Shown here one piece after another: positions 50,997 through 59,089 of a stretch of 64,000 bases of DNA. Each line of letters starts with the position of its first letter. The first letter of the stretch is position 1. Both the position numbers and the translations under genes were made by a program. This DNA is from Lachnospiraceae bacterium (GTDB lineage: Bacteria; Bacillota; Clostridia; Lachnospirales; Lachnospiraceae), in the NCBI GenBank assembly GCA_022791975.1, contig JAAWAC010000041.1, positions 62,001 through 126,000 of the forward strand, read 5' to 3'. The notes under the pieces are model-generated. The model was not told the DNA's origin, did not search any database, and worked only from the letters and a program-made list of their open reading frames with translations.

Positions 50997-53171
50997 ATGG
51001 AGGACCTGAGAAAAAAGGTATTTGGATTTTCTCATGGGGAGCTGCTTATCTGCGGTTTCATAGGAGCGGTGGCTTTTTTGCTGATCTATGGAATGGAGCC
51101 CCTTTCTGTGACTTTTGATAAATGGATTCTGCATGGATATGTGGAGGAGGATATTATCCAGCACTATACGGGGTGGATGGCCTTTCGGGACTCTCCCTGG
51201 AGCTTTCCTTTGGGGCTGGCGGAAAATCTGGGATATCCAGAAGGGGTGGTAATCTCCTTTACAGATTCATTGCCTCTGGTATCCCTGGTTTTGAAGTGCT
51301 TTTCCGGCCTGTTGCCGGAAACCTTTCAGTTTTTTGGGTGGTACACATTGTTGTGCTTTATACTTCAGGGAATCTCCTCTGGTCTGCTGGCGGGATTGTT
51401 TGCCCGGAAGCGCTGGGAAATCTATGGGGCCAGCGTGCTGTTTGTGTTTTCTCCCATTTTGTTGGAGCGGGCTTTTCGCCATACGGCACTGGCGTCCCAG
51501 TGGCTGATTTTATTTGCGCTCTATCTGTATTTTCGCCAGCGGAAAAGGGGAGGGCTTCCCTGGGGATTTTTGGCCTTGCAGGTTCTCTGTGTGGGACTTC
51601 ACCCCTATTTTGTGCCTATGGTGTGTGGGATTTTGGCGGCCTGGCTGCTAGAGTGCTTGTGGCCGGAGAGATGGGGAAAGGCCACAGGCATGAAAGGTGC
51701 CGAAAATGTCCGTGTGGGAGAGACTGGCCAGATTGCGGATATGAAACGGGCAAGAGATCAGGCGATTCCGGGTAAAATAAAGTGTGTATGGTTTTTCCTG
51801 GGGAACTTGTTGGTTTTGGCAATAACCGGTTATTTGCTGGGAATATTTGGAAGTGGAGTGTCCGGTTCTGCTGGGGGGTTCGGTTATTATTCCATGAATC
51901 TGAATGCTTTGTGGAATCCTGTAAGCCTGGGCGTGGAGCGGTGGTCTGCTATTCTACCGGTGCTGGGGCAGAGGGCCGGAAATTATGATGGCTTTAATTA
52001 CCTGGGAGCAGGTGTGCTTTTGTTTGGAGTCCTGGGGCTTTTGGGAAAAGTGGTGCATTTGTTGCGGGAACAGCGACTGGGAGCCTTTTGCAGAAGCTAT
52101 GGAGGATTGCTTTTATTCTGTGGATTTTGCACTTTGTTTGCGTGGAGTCATGTGGTTTCTTTTGGAGATAAGGAGCTTTTTACAGTTCCCCTGCCAGAGA
52201 TGGTGGAGAAGCTCTGCTCGGTGTTTCGGGCCAGTGGCCGATTGTTCTGGCCGGTGTATGAGCTGCTGTTTCTCCTGGCCTGGTTAACGGCGATTGGGAT
52301 GCCAGGAGAGTTGGGAAGAGAGAAACGATTTTCCGCCGGCATGGGAGCTTTGGCTGCTCTGGTTGTATTACAGCTTGGGGATTTGTCTCCGGCGCTACGG
52401 CAAAAACATGGCTCCATTTGGGTGGATAGCCCCGTGTGGGAGGGGAATCATTCGGTGGAGCCTGATGCGGAGGAGGGGAATCCCATGGTTTCTGAGCTGG
52501 GAAGCTATCATCCAGAGTTTTATGAGTCCCAGGACTGGCAGCAGGTGCTTAAGAGCTATCAGAGGGCGGAGCTTTTGAATTATCATCACGATTACAATTT
52601 GGCTGCCTTTCTCATGAAGTTTCATCTCCAGTCCAATATTTTGCCGGCTAACCGAGGGGATTTCCAGGCGGCCCAGGAGCGTTGCCAGAGGATGATTCTG
52701 GAGCTTTACCAGGGGCAGGAGATGGAGGAGGATGTGCTGTATCTCACCAATGATCCTCTGCTGGCAGGGCAGCTTCAGTGGAACCTCCATGAGAACCTGG
52801 AAGCCTATGATTTGGGAGAATATACGGGCTTTGGGAGAAAAAGGGAGAATGTGACGGCGAAAAGGGCGGTTTTGCAGGGAGAGCCGGGCCGGTTTCCAGT
52901 GATTGCTCTGGACAGCCCAGACTGGAATTATCTGCGGGGAGCCGAGGAAAATGAATTGTTGCTTCCAGCCACGGCGGTGCTGGAGTGGGAGCTGTCTCAG
53001 GGGGCAGCGCTTCAGCTGGGGGAGGAACAGATAAAGGTGGAGCATGTGGAGCTGTATTCCAACGAGTATATCCGGGATTATCTCTATGTGCGGTGCATGG
53101 AAGGCGTGGATTTGACAGAATGGCGAAAGGCGCCGGCGGTGCAGGTGATAAGGTCTCTTAAACAGGAGTAG
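50997..53171 (+). CDS. DUF6311-type membrane protein
   Basis: A 724-residue protein. The first 90 residues (FIGAVAFLLIYGMEPL, then DIIQHYTGWMAFRDSPWSFPLGL and FTDSLPLVSL) match what I know of the DUF6311 group, which sits in Clostridia glycan loci. At least ten helices follow up to about residue 490, then a soluble C-terminal domain from about residue 500 containing GSYHPEFYESQDWQQVLKSYQR. A GT-C-like transfer function is inference. AAGAGG precedes two ATGs (50991 and 50997); I use 50997 for spacing. The frame upstream overlaps the preceding gene. Confidence 0.8.
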   Translation: MEDLRKKVFGFSHGELLICGFIGAVAFLLIYGMEPLSVTFDKWILHGYVEEDIIQHYTGWMAFRDSPWSFPLGLAENLGYPEGVVISFTDSLPLVSLVLKCFSGLLPETFQFFGWYTLLCFILQGISSGLLAGLFARKRWEIYGASVLFVFSPILLERAFRHTALASQWLILFALYLYFRQRKRGGLPWGFLALQVLCVGLHPYFVPMVCGILAAWLLECLWPERWGKATGMKGAENVRVGETGQIADMKRARDQAIPGKIKCVWFFLGNLLVLAITGYLLGIFGSGVSGSAGGFGYYSMNLNALWNPVSLGVERWSAILPVLGQRAGNYDGFNYLGAGVLLFGVLGLLGKVVHLLREQRLGAFCRSYGGLLLFCGFCTLFAWSHVVSFGDKELFTVPLPEMVEKLCSVFRASGRLFWPVYELLFLLAWLTAIGMPGELGREKRFSAGMGALAALVVLQLGDLSPALRQKHGSIWVDSPVWEGNHSVEPDAEEGNPMVSELGSYHPEFYESQDWQQVLKSYQRAELLNYHHDYNLAAFLMKFHLQSNILPANRGDFQAAQERCQRMILELYQGQEMEEDVLYLTNDPLLAGQLQWNLHENLEAYDLGEYTGFGRKRENVTAKRAVLQGEPGRFPVIALDSPDWNYLRGAEENELLLPATAVLEWELSQGAALQLGEEQIKVEHVELYSNEYIRDYLYVRCMEGVDLTEWRKAPAVQVIRSLKQE

Positions 53172-53238
53172 AGCGGGGATTTTGCTTATACAGGACAGGG
53201 AGACCAGACGTCAAAGATAGAGAGGAATGGGTTTGGGT

Positions 53239-54192
53239 ATGGAAAAAATTTCGATTGTTGTGCCTTGCTATAATGAGGAGGCGGCTGCGCCGTTATTTTA
53301 TCAGGCCATCTGCCCGGTATTTGAAAAGATGCCGGAGACAAAGATGGAGCTTATCTTTGTAAATGACGGCTCCAGGGATAAAACCCTGGCCGTAATAAAG
53401 GACCTGGCAGCCCAGGATGAGCGGGTAAAATATATTCATTTCTCCCGAAACTTTGGGAAGGAGGCCGCTATGTATGCAGGTATGAGCTATGCCTCTGGGG
53501 AATATGTGGCGATTATGGATGTGGATCTCCAGGACCCTCCGGAGCTGCTGCCCAAGATGCTTTATGGGATTGTGGAGGAGGGCTACGACTGTGTAGCCAC
53601 ACGGCGGGTAAGTCGCAAGGGAGAGCCTCCCATCCGATCTCTCTTTGCCAGAATGTTTTACCGCATGATGCACCGAATTTCCAGCACAGACATTGTAGAC
53701 GGGGCCCGGGATTACCGGCTGATGACCCGGCAGTTTGTGGAGGAAATTTTGAGGTTAGGGGAGTATAACCGATTTTCCAAAGGGCTTTTTGGCTGGGTGG
53801 GCTTTGAGACCAAATGGCTGGAGTATGAGAATATTGAGAGGGTGGCTGGGGAGACGAAGTGGTCCTTCTGGAAGCTTCTGCTATACAGCATTGAGGGCAT
53901 TGTGGGATTTTCCACCGCGCCTTTGGCTTTCTCGGCTTTTATGGGAATCTTTTTCTGTCTGCTGGCCTTTTTAGCTATCTGCTTTATTGTGGTGCGAACC
54001 ATGCTGCATGGGGATCCGGTTTCCGGTTGGCCGTCCATGGTGTGTATCATTGTGTTTCTGGGAGGTATTCAGCTGTTTTGCATGGGAATCCTGGGTGAGT
54101 ATCTGGCCAAAACCTACCTGGAGACCAAGCACCGCCCTATTTTCATCTGCAAGGAGACCAATATAGAGCCGGCTGAGAAGGAACATGCATAA
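53239..54192 (+). CDS. DPM1/GtrB-like glycosyltransferase with two C-terminal helices
   Basis: A 317-residue GT2 enzyme with ISIVVPCYNEEAAAP, VNDGSRDKTL near residue 41, the metal site DVDLQDPPEL near 94, and a conserved RRVSRKGEPPIRS loop near 122. Two C-terminal helices (about residues 228-290) end in GEYLAKTYLETKHRP. This is the classic GtrB/DPM layout that loads a sugar onto undecaprenyl phosphate. It belongs to the same operon as DUF6311 and may supply its donor. In-frame ATG 53227 is too close to the ribosome site. Confidence 0.92.
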   Translation: MEKISIVVPCYNEEAAAPLFYQAICPVFEKMPETKMELIFVNDGSRDKTLAVIKDLAAQDERVKYIHFSRNFGKEAAMYAGMSYASGEYVAIMDVDLQDPPELLPKMLYGIVEEGYDCVATRRVSRKGEPPIRSLFARMFYRMMHRISSTDIVDGARDYRLMTRQFVEEILRLGEYNRFSKGLFGWVGFETKWLEYENIERVAGETKWSFWKLLLYSIEGIVGFSTAPLAFSAFMGIFFCLLAFLAICFIVVRTMLHGDPVSGWPSMVCIIVFLGGIQLFCMGILGEYLAKTYLETKHRPIFICKETNIEPAEKEHA

Positions 54193-54303
54193 GGCAGGGA
54201 CAACGAGATAGCAGGAAGAGCCACATAGAACAGGAAGAGCAGGATAGAGAAGAAAGAACGAGATAGAGCATACAAAATAGAGCATGATGGGAAGGAGAAC
54301 TCT

Positions 54304-55236
54304 ATGAAAGAAGCGCTGGTGGGGTATACAGGGTTTGTAGGGTCTAACTTGGCGGCAGCCCATACCTTTATGGAACAATACAATTCAAAAAATATTGCCC
54401 AGTCCTATGGAACCAGGCCGGATCTGCTGGTCTATGCCGGTGTGCGGGCGGAAAAATTTTTGGCAAACCGGGATCCGGAGGAGGATTTTAAGACTGTGCA
54501 GGAGGCTTTTGCCAATATCCAGAGGATTCAGCCCCACAGGCTGGTTTTGATTTCCACCGTCGATGTGTACCGGAGTCCGGTGGGAGTGGACGAGAACACG
54601 CCTATTGAGACAGAGGGGCTTCACGCCTATGGGGCCAACCGGTACCAGCTGGAGCAGTGGGTGCGGGAGGAATACCCCCAGGCTCTGATTGTGCGTCTCC
54701 CGGGACTTTATGGAAAAAATATAAAGAAGAATTTTATTTATGATTTTATCCATGTGATTCCGGCCATGCTAAAGGAAGAGAAATTCCGGGAGCTGGAGAC
54801 GGCGGATAAGGTTCTGGCTCCTTTTTACCAGAGACAGGACAATGGCTTTTATAAATGCAGGCCTCTTGCCAGAGAGGAAGAAGCATTTTTGCAGAAATAT
54901 TTTCGGAAATCAGGATTTACAGCCTTAAATTTTACGGATAGCCGAAGCGTATTCCAATTTTATCCCCTGTCCATGCTGTGGGGACATGTGAAGCAGGCCC
55001 TGGAGCAGGAGCTGCGGCTTTTAAATCTGGCCACGGAGCCCATAGGGGTGGAGGAGCTTTATGAGAGACTTACCGGGAAAGCTTTTGTGAACCATACGGC
55101 TCAGACGCCAGCCTTTTATGATTTCCGCAGCATATATGCAAAGGGGCTTGGGGGCTCCAAGGGGTATTTGTTGGAGAAGAATTTTTTGCTGGAGGATTTG
55201 AGGAGGTTTGTGGGGGAGATGCAGGTTTCAACATGA
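54304..55236 (+). CDS. Extended short-chain dehydrogenase/epimerase-like protein
   Basis: A 310-residue NAD(P)-binding protein. The Rossmann motif is GYTGFVGSN (residues 7-15), followed by LLVYAGVRAEK and the LISTVDVYRSP strand near residue 80. Where most extended SDRs have YxxxK this protein has YGANR near residue 103, a lysine-to-arginine change. A C-terminal substrate domain follows. It may modify a nucleotide sugar of the glycan, or only resemble a dehydrogenase. AAGGAG sits six bases before the ATG. It is the last glycan gene before an inserted low-GC operon. Confidence 0.82.
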   Translation: MKEALVGYTGFVGSNLAAAHTFMEQYNSKNIAQSYGTRPDLLVYAGVRAEKFLANRDPEEDFKTVQEAFANIQRIQPHRLVLISTVDVYRSPVGVDENTPIETEGLHAYGANRYQLEQWVREEYPQALIVRLPGLYGKNIKKNFIYDFIHVIPAMLKEEKFRELETADKVLAPFYQRQDNGFYKCRPLAREEEAFLQKYFRKSGFTALNFTDSRSVFQFYPLSMLWGHVKQALEQELRLLNLATEPIGVEELYERLTGKAFVNHTAQTPAFYDFRSIYAKGLGGSKGYLLEKNFLLEDLRRFVGEMQVST

Positions 55237-55254
55237 TGGAATTGCTCACAGAAT

Positions 55255-55283
55255 TTGACTGCAATCGTAATATATGTTATAAT
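55255..55283 (+). promoter_or_regulatory. Promoter of the Xre/ImmA/PIN operon
   Basis: TTGACT (55255-55260) and TATAAT (55278-55283), 17-base spacing, 27 bases before the Xre ATG. An ATTGC...GCAAT dyad (55241-55265) flanks the -35 box and may be an autoregulatory site. Confidence 0.75.
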
Positions 55284-55310
55284 TTTTAACGTATGAAGCG
55301 GAGGAATAAC

Positions 55311-55658
55311 ATGCGCAAATTTAACAAAGAAAAGTTTTGCCAGGATTTAAAAAGAATACGGATGAATACCAGCCAAGAATTGCTTGCGAAAGAGATTGCA
55401 GTCAATCGCAGTACCTTATCCCTTTTGGAAAATGGAAAGCAGGTCCCTTCTCTTGAGGTTTTTAACAGAATATGTGACATAGGAAATCTTCATCCAGAGG
55501 AGTATTTTTTTGAGGAACAGGCGGATGAGTTGCTGTATTTGATGGGAAAAATGGATGAGGAAGATAAGGAAAATGTGGAAGATCTGATGGAGCGGGTTAA
55601 AATTAAGGAGAAATACTTTATTTTGAGCAAAAGGTGTGAAGAATATGAACATTTTTGA
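55311..55658 (+). CDS. Xre-family regulator of an ImmA/PIN operon
   Basis: A 115-residue protein. The Xre helix-turn-helix spans about residues 5-60 (FCQDLKRIRMNTSQELLAKEIAVN, then RSTLSLLENGKQVPSLEVFNRIC), followed by an acidic helix MDEEDKENVEDLMERVK. GGAGGAATAAC places the start at ATG 55311. Such Xre proteins normally repress their own operon and are cleaved or inactivated by the neighbouring ImmA/IrrE-type protease. The gene overlaps that protease gene by 14 bases. Base composition is clearly more AT-rich than in the flanking glycan genes. Confidence 0.9.
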   Translation: MRKFNKEKFCQDLKRIRMNTSQELLAKEIAVNRSTLSLLENGKQVPSLEVFNRICDIGNLHPEEYFFEEQADELLYLMGKMDEEDKENVEDLMERVKIKEKYFILSKRCEEYEHF

Positions 55659-56586
55659 AGAAAAAGAGGTGTTTCAAAAATATTTTCAGGTGGGATATGA
55701 TTTTAATACCAGTACCCTGTCTGAGGAAGAAATTCAGGAGATAAAAAATCTGGCTGAGCAAAAGCGGGTTCGATATGCGTTGGCCCCTTTGGGGGAAAAG
55801 GTATTTGATTTTATTGCCGAGAGCTCCCCGCAGATCCGCCTGGAGCTGGTCAAACTTAAGAGTGATATAGATGGAATGCTCTATATTCCCCAAAAAGGCC
55901 AGGACCGCGCCTACTTGATTTTAAATGGGGAGAAGCCGCTGATTAATCAAATTTTTGCTGCTGCCCATGAATATTATCATTATATCAAGGATTATGATCT
56001 GATTCGAAAAACACCCTATGTCTGCAATTTATCCCTCTTAAAAAATGTCAATGAAAAAAAAGCCAGTCGTTTTGCGGCGGAATTTTTACTTCCGGAAAAT
56101 GCCATCAGAAATGAAATGACACGGATCTGTCGGGTATTTGGAAAAGAGCCAAAAAAGTTAAGCTTTGTGGAATATGCGGCTTTCAGCTTTTGTTTAACGA
56201 TAAAGTATCAACTTCCACTAAAAGCTGTGATTTATCGGCTCTTAGAAGAAGGATATATAAAAAATATAGACGATTTTATTAACAATTATGAAGTGTTCAA
56301 GGAAGTTATGCTACAGATTGAGATTTCCAAAGAACAGATAGAACATTTGTATGGTTCCAATGACAGGTTACTGTCCAATGATTCTGAAATTTATAGGCAG
56401 ATGCGGGAAGCTTTCGACAAGGGCCTGGTGTCCAGGGAAGAGCTGCTGGAGGATGCTAAGAGATTGGATTTGAATATGGAAATCATAGGGGTGTTTGTGA
56501 AGAGGACAGATCTGGAGGAGGAAGAGAATGATGAGGATGACAAGGATTTGATGAGTCGGATTCAAGAAATTTGGAGGGAAGGATAA
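55645..56586 (+). CDS. ImmA/IrrE-family metallopeptidase
   Basis: A 313-residue protein with a COG2856/ImmA-IrrE domain. Zinc ligands are HEYYH (residues 108-112) and the glutamate of SRFAAEFLLP (residue 146). N-terminal and C-terminal parts are longer than the minimal domain; the C-terminal 120 residues are helical and acidic (EEEENDEDDKD). ImmA cleaves the ImmR repressor of mobile elements and IrrE cleaves DdrO after DNA damage, so cleavage of the adjacent Xre protein is the likely role. AAGGTG precedes ATG 55645; GTG 55636 is an alternative. The PIN gene starts immediately after the stop. Confidence 0.9.
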   Translation: MNIFEEKEVFQKYFQVGYDFNTSTLSEEEIQEIKNLAEQKRVRYALAPLGEKVFDFIAESSPQIRLELVKLKSDIDGMLYIPQKGQDRAYLILNGEKPLINQIFAAAHEYYHYIKDYDLIRKTPYVCNLSLLKNVNEKKASRFAAEFLLPENAIRNEMTRICRVFGKEPKKLSFVEYAAFSFCLTIKYQLPLKAVIYRLLEEGYIKNIDDFINNYEVFKEVMLQIEISKEQIEHLYGSNDRLLSNDSEIYRQMREAFDKGLVSREELLEDAKRLDLNMEIIGVFVKRTDLEEEENDEDDKDLMSRIQEIWREG

Positions 56587-57240
56587 ATGTATACTCCACT
56601 TCAAAAGATATCTCTCAGACGGCTTCTGAAAGAACCAATCATGTTGGATGCCAATATTTTGATGGTAGGAATTGACAAGAGAGGAACGGATCCAAATTGC
56701 TCTTTTGAAAATATGAAAAGTGTATATATGATTCCTCTTTTGGAAAGCTTTCGGGATATTCGCATTCACAGGATGGTATATGATGAGCTGGATGTCCAGT
56801 CCAGGGACTTGGTGGATAAGTATTCCAGTGTGATGATTGTAAATGAGGAGAAACAATATTTGCAAGATCCGCAATACATAACAATTTTTAATCATATTGC
56901 AGATCATGAACGGATCCGGTATTCCCGAGGAAGCTCAAAGGATCGGGGAGAGGTCTATAGCTTGGCTTATGCGGCCTATCATGGAATTAATTATTTTAGT
57001 TCAAAGGAGATTATGGTTGATGAGATTGCCAGAGATTTAGAGGATTTAAAAGACGTGGATATTATAACCTTTGACGTTATAGTTCTTTTGGCATTTGTAT
57101 ATCACATGAGCAGAGGAGATACATCCAAAAATAAAGCCTTAAAGTCTATTTATAAGCGGTTTTGTGAGGATGTTATAAAGAGACATCATTTGCCTCCTAC
57201 CCTGCGAGAATACTATTTGCAGGTAGAAAAATTGCTTTGA
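56587..57240 (+). CDS. PIN-like domain protein (putative ribonuclease)
   Basis: A 217-residue protein with a PIN-like arrangement of acidic residues: Asp21 in IMLDANILM, Glu67 in VYDELD, Asp119/Glu122 in KDRGEVYSLAYAA, and acidic residues in SSKEIMVDE near 141-146. PIN nucleases cut RNA with Mg or Mn; bacterial ones include VapC-type toxins, but this protein is longer and I do not recognise its subfamily. GGAGGGAAGG lies upstream, overlapping the protease 3' end. As the last gene of the three it may be the effector freed when the protease removes the repressor. A terminator follows at 57259. Confidence 0.75.
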   Translation: MYTPLQKISLRRLLKEPIMLDANILMVGIDKRGTDPNCSFENMKSVYMIPLLESFRDIRIHRMVYDELDVQSRDLVDKYSSVMIVNEEKQYLQDPQYITIFNHIADHERIRYSRGSSKDRGEVYSLAYAAYHGINYFSSKEIMVDEIARDLEDLKDVDIITFDVIVLLAFVYHMSRGDTSKNKALKSIYKRFCEDVIKRHHLPPTLREYYLQVEKLL

Positions 57241-57258
57241 ATATTGTTTCTCATAGAA

Positions 57259-57281
57259 GGAGCCTACGGATTGTAGGCTCC
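57259..57281. terminator. Bidirectional terminator between PIN and glycosyltransferase genes
   Basis: A perfect 9-bp stem, GGAGCCTAC (57259-57267) with GTAGGCTCC (57273-57281), loop GGATT, then CCTCATATTTTT on the plus strand. It overlaps the last codons of the minus-strand glycosyltransferase, ending the two convergent transcripts. Confidence 0.75.
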
Positions 57282-58055
57282 CCTCATATTTTTCAAGAGA
57301 ATTTTCAGCAAATCTGCATTACCCTTAAAAAAACTGATTTTCGTTGGCGTTTTCTCTCCCCTGGGATAGGCCCGGGTGACAGGGACCTCGCAGGCGTGAA
57401 GACCCAGCTGGGAGGCCCGTACAGACAGGTAAGCCAGGAGCTCATAACCCATAAAAACCTCCCGGAAGGGCTGAACTTTGGGGTGGGTGAGATACCTGCG
57501 GGAGTAGGCACGAAAAGCGTTGGTGGTATCGGTAAAGCGCTGGTGGGCTGTGAGGGAAATCACGGGAGCATGGAGCAGAACAACGGAGAGATGGCGGACC
57601 AGAGGGGTGCGAATGGCCCGGCCACCTTTTACAAAACGGGAGCCCTGGACGAAATCATAGCCCTTTTCCAGCTTTTCCAGAAAGCGGGGAATGTCCTCAA
57701 TGCTGTCCTTGTTATTGCCGTCCACAGTGAGAATGCCTCGGTATCCCCGCTGAAGGGCCCACCACAGACCCATGCGCAGCTGGGCTCCCTGCTTGCCGGT
57801 ATCTTCCTTTACCAGCAGGGCATTCACACCCAGGGATCGGAGCAGATTTTCTTCCGTAGAGCCGTCAGTGGAGCCGCCATCACAAAGAAGAATGTCCACC
57901 TGCCGGTGAATGTGGTGGGCCCGGGCTCTTTTTAGTTCCTTTTGAATCCGTCCATTTTCGTTGATAATGGGAATGCAGACGCAGTAATCGGATTGTCTGG
58001 GGGCAAATTCCGTTACACGAAAGCGGGGCACTCCCGGTTGTTTTTCGTAGACCAT
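57264..58055 (-). CDS. Family 2 glycosyltransferase (DPM-like, short)
   Basis: A 263-residue GT2 enzyme without membrane helices. YCVCIPIINENGRIQKEL near residue 24, LCDGGSTDGSTEE near 57, and the metal site TVDGNNKDSIEDIPRF near 110 are visible, then VQGSRFVKGG. The subgroup resembles DPM1-like transferases. It lies downstream of a sugar isomerase-like gene on the same strand (32 bases apart) and is divergent from the FAD oxidoreductase cluster, with which it shares the promoter region at 58942. Donor and acceptor are unknown. Confidence 0.88.
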   Translation of the reverse strand: MVYEKQPGVPRFRVTEFAPRQSDYCVCIPIINENGRIQKELKRARAHHIHRQVDILLCDGGSTDGSTEENLLRSLGVNALLVKEDTGKQGAQLRMGLWWALQRGYRGILTVDGNNKDSIEDIPRFLEKLEKGYDFVQGSRFVKGGRAIRTPLVRHLSVVLLHAPVISLTAHQRFTDTTNAFRAYSRRYLTHPKVQPFREVFMGYELLAYLSVRASQLGLHACEVPVTRAYPRGEKTPTKISFFKGNADLLKILLKNMRGAYNP

Positions 58056-58087
58056 ATGACACCTCGATTTGTAGAAAATTGGAAATT

Positions 58088-58915
58088 TTATAACAGGCTA
58101 GAGATTTGCTTCATGGTTTCCAGAAGCTCCTCCAGGGAATGCAGGCATCCCATTTCAATGGAAAGATACCCTTGCCAGGTATTATCTGTCCAGGCTTTTT
58201 GCACCTGTGAGAGGAGATCTCTGTGGAGGGGCAGGTGCTCCTCCTTTAGCCTTCCCAGACCAGGCTCGCTGATATGCATGTGATTGATCAGGGGAAGCCA
58301 TTGGGGAAGGGAGAGAAGGGACTCCTGATTTTCAATCATGGTACCCAGATCCAGGTTCACGGCAAAGCCGGAAGCTTTAGAGGGTGGCAAGACCCGGGAT
58401 CTCACCTGTCGGACCAGGTCGCAGGCCTGCTCTGTGGTATTGATAAAGTTGGTGTGGTAGAGAGGCGGGTTGGGCTCCATGGAAAGGGTGGTGCCGCAGG
58501 CAGCTGCGTAGACGGCGACTTCCCGGAAAAACTCCAGCACAGGCTCCAGGGGAGCGCCTTCTGGCTGTTGCCGGTTCCTGGGGCTTCCAAAGACCAGGTT
58601 GGGACAATCCATGGCAGCGGCAAAATCTATGGCACGCCGGGTATAGTCCAGGAGAAGCTGCCGCTCCTTTCCAGAGCCGAAAAGCCGTTCTGTGCGTCCG
58701 TACCAGATGGACTGGAGGGAGCAGACACGCAGGCCGTACTGCTCTCGCAGCTGCCTGGCAAAAAGAGTGGCCTCCCCGGTATGGGCATAGGGGTCCTGGG
58801 GAAAAATACGGGTAGGTGCAATTTCCAGGCCAGTGTAGCCCAGCTGCTCCATGGCTGTGTAGACTGCTGTGTCCTGATCCGGAGACCAGGCAATGTTGGA
58901 AATAGACAGGTTCAT
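58088..58915 (-). CDS. Sugar phosphate isomerase/epimerase (AP endonuclease-2 TIM barrel)
   Basis: A 275-residue TIM barrel of the xylose-isomerase-like family 2. LSISNIAWSPDQD at the start, GYTGLEIAPTRIF near residue 32, FGSPRNRQQPEG near 113, SMEPNPPLYHTNF near 155 and HMHISEPGLG near 218 hold the expected Glu and His metal ligands. It likely interconverts or epimerises a sugar used in the neighbouring glycan genes. AGGAGG is spaced seven bases before ATG 58915; the GTG at 58933 overlaps that site. Cotranscribed with the glycosyltransferase at 57264. Confidence 0.85.
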   Translation of the reverse strand: MNLSISNIAWSPDQDTAVYTAMEQLGYTGLEIAPTRIFPQDPYAHTGEATLFARQLREQYGLRVCSLQSIWYGRTERLFGSGKERQLLLDYTRRAIDFAAAMDCPNLVFGSPRNRQQPEGAPLEPVLEFFREVAVYAAACGTTLSMEPNPPLYHTNFINTTEQACDLVRQVRSRVLPPSKASGFAVNLDLGTMIENQESLLSLPQWLPLINHMHISEPGLGRLKEEHLPLHRDLLSQVQKAWTDNTWQGYLSIEMGCLHSLEELLETMKQISSLL

Positions 58916-58941
58916 GGGAAAGCCTCCTTGCACTTTTCTTC

Positions 58942-58987
58942 ATCCTATCATTTTTCCGTTGAATATTCAACTTTAAAATGGTATGCT
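58942..58987. promoter_or_regulatory. Back-to-back divergent promoters sharing a palindrome
   Basis: The perfect palindrome GTTGAATATTCAAC (58958-58971) supplies a -35 TTGAAT to both strands. Rightward: -10 TATGCT at 58982-58987, 17-base spacing. Leftward: -10 TAGGAT at 58947-58942, 17-base spacing. The symmetry suggests coordinate control of the isomerase and oxidoreductase transcripts. Confidence 0.6.
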
Positions 58988-59089
58988 GGGTGTAGTATTA
59001 AGGGAGAAGGAACCGGGTGGAGCGGATGAAAGGCAGAATCCGTGAAGGCAGATTCTTATAGAGAAAGTTTTTTGACAGAGGATTATTGA

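Noticed and set aside
57237-57935. 232-codon plus-strand frame after the PIN gene
   Set aside because: It is antisense to the well-supported glycosyltransferase at 57264-58055 and has no family features.
58274-59029. 251-codon plus-strand frame
   Set aside because: Antisense to the TIM-barrel isomerase; no ribosome site and composition typical of a shadow frame.
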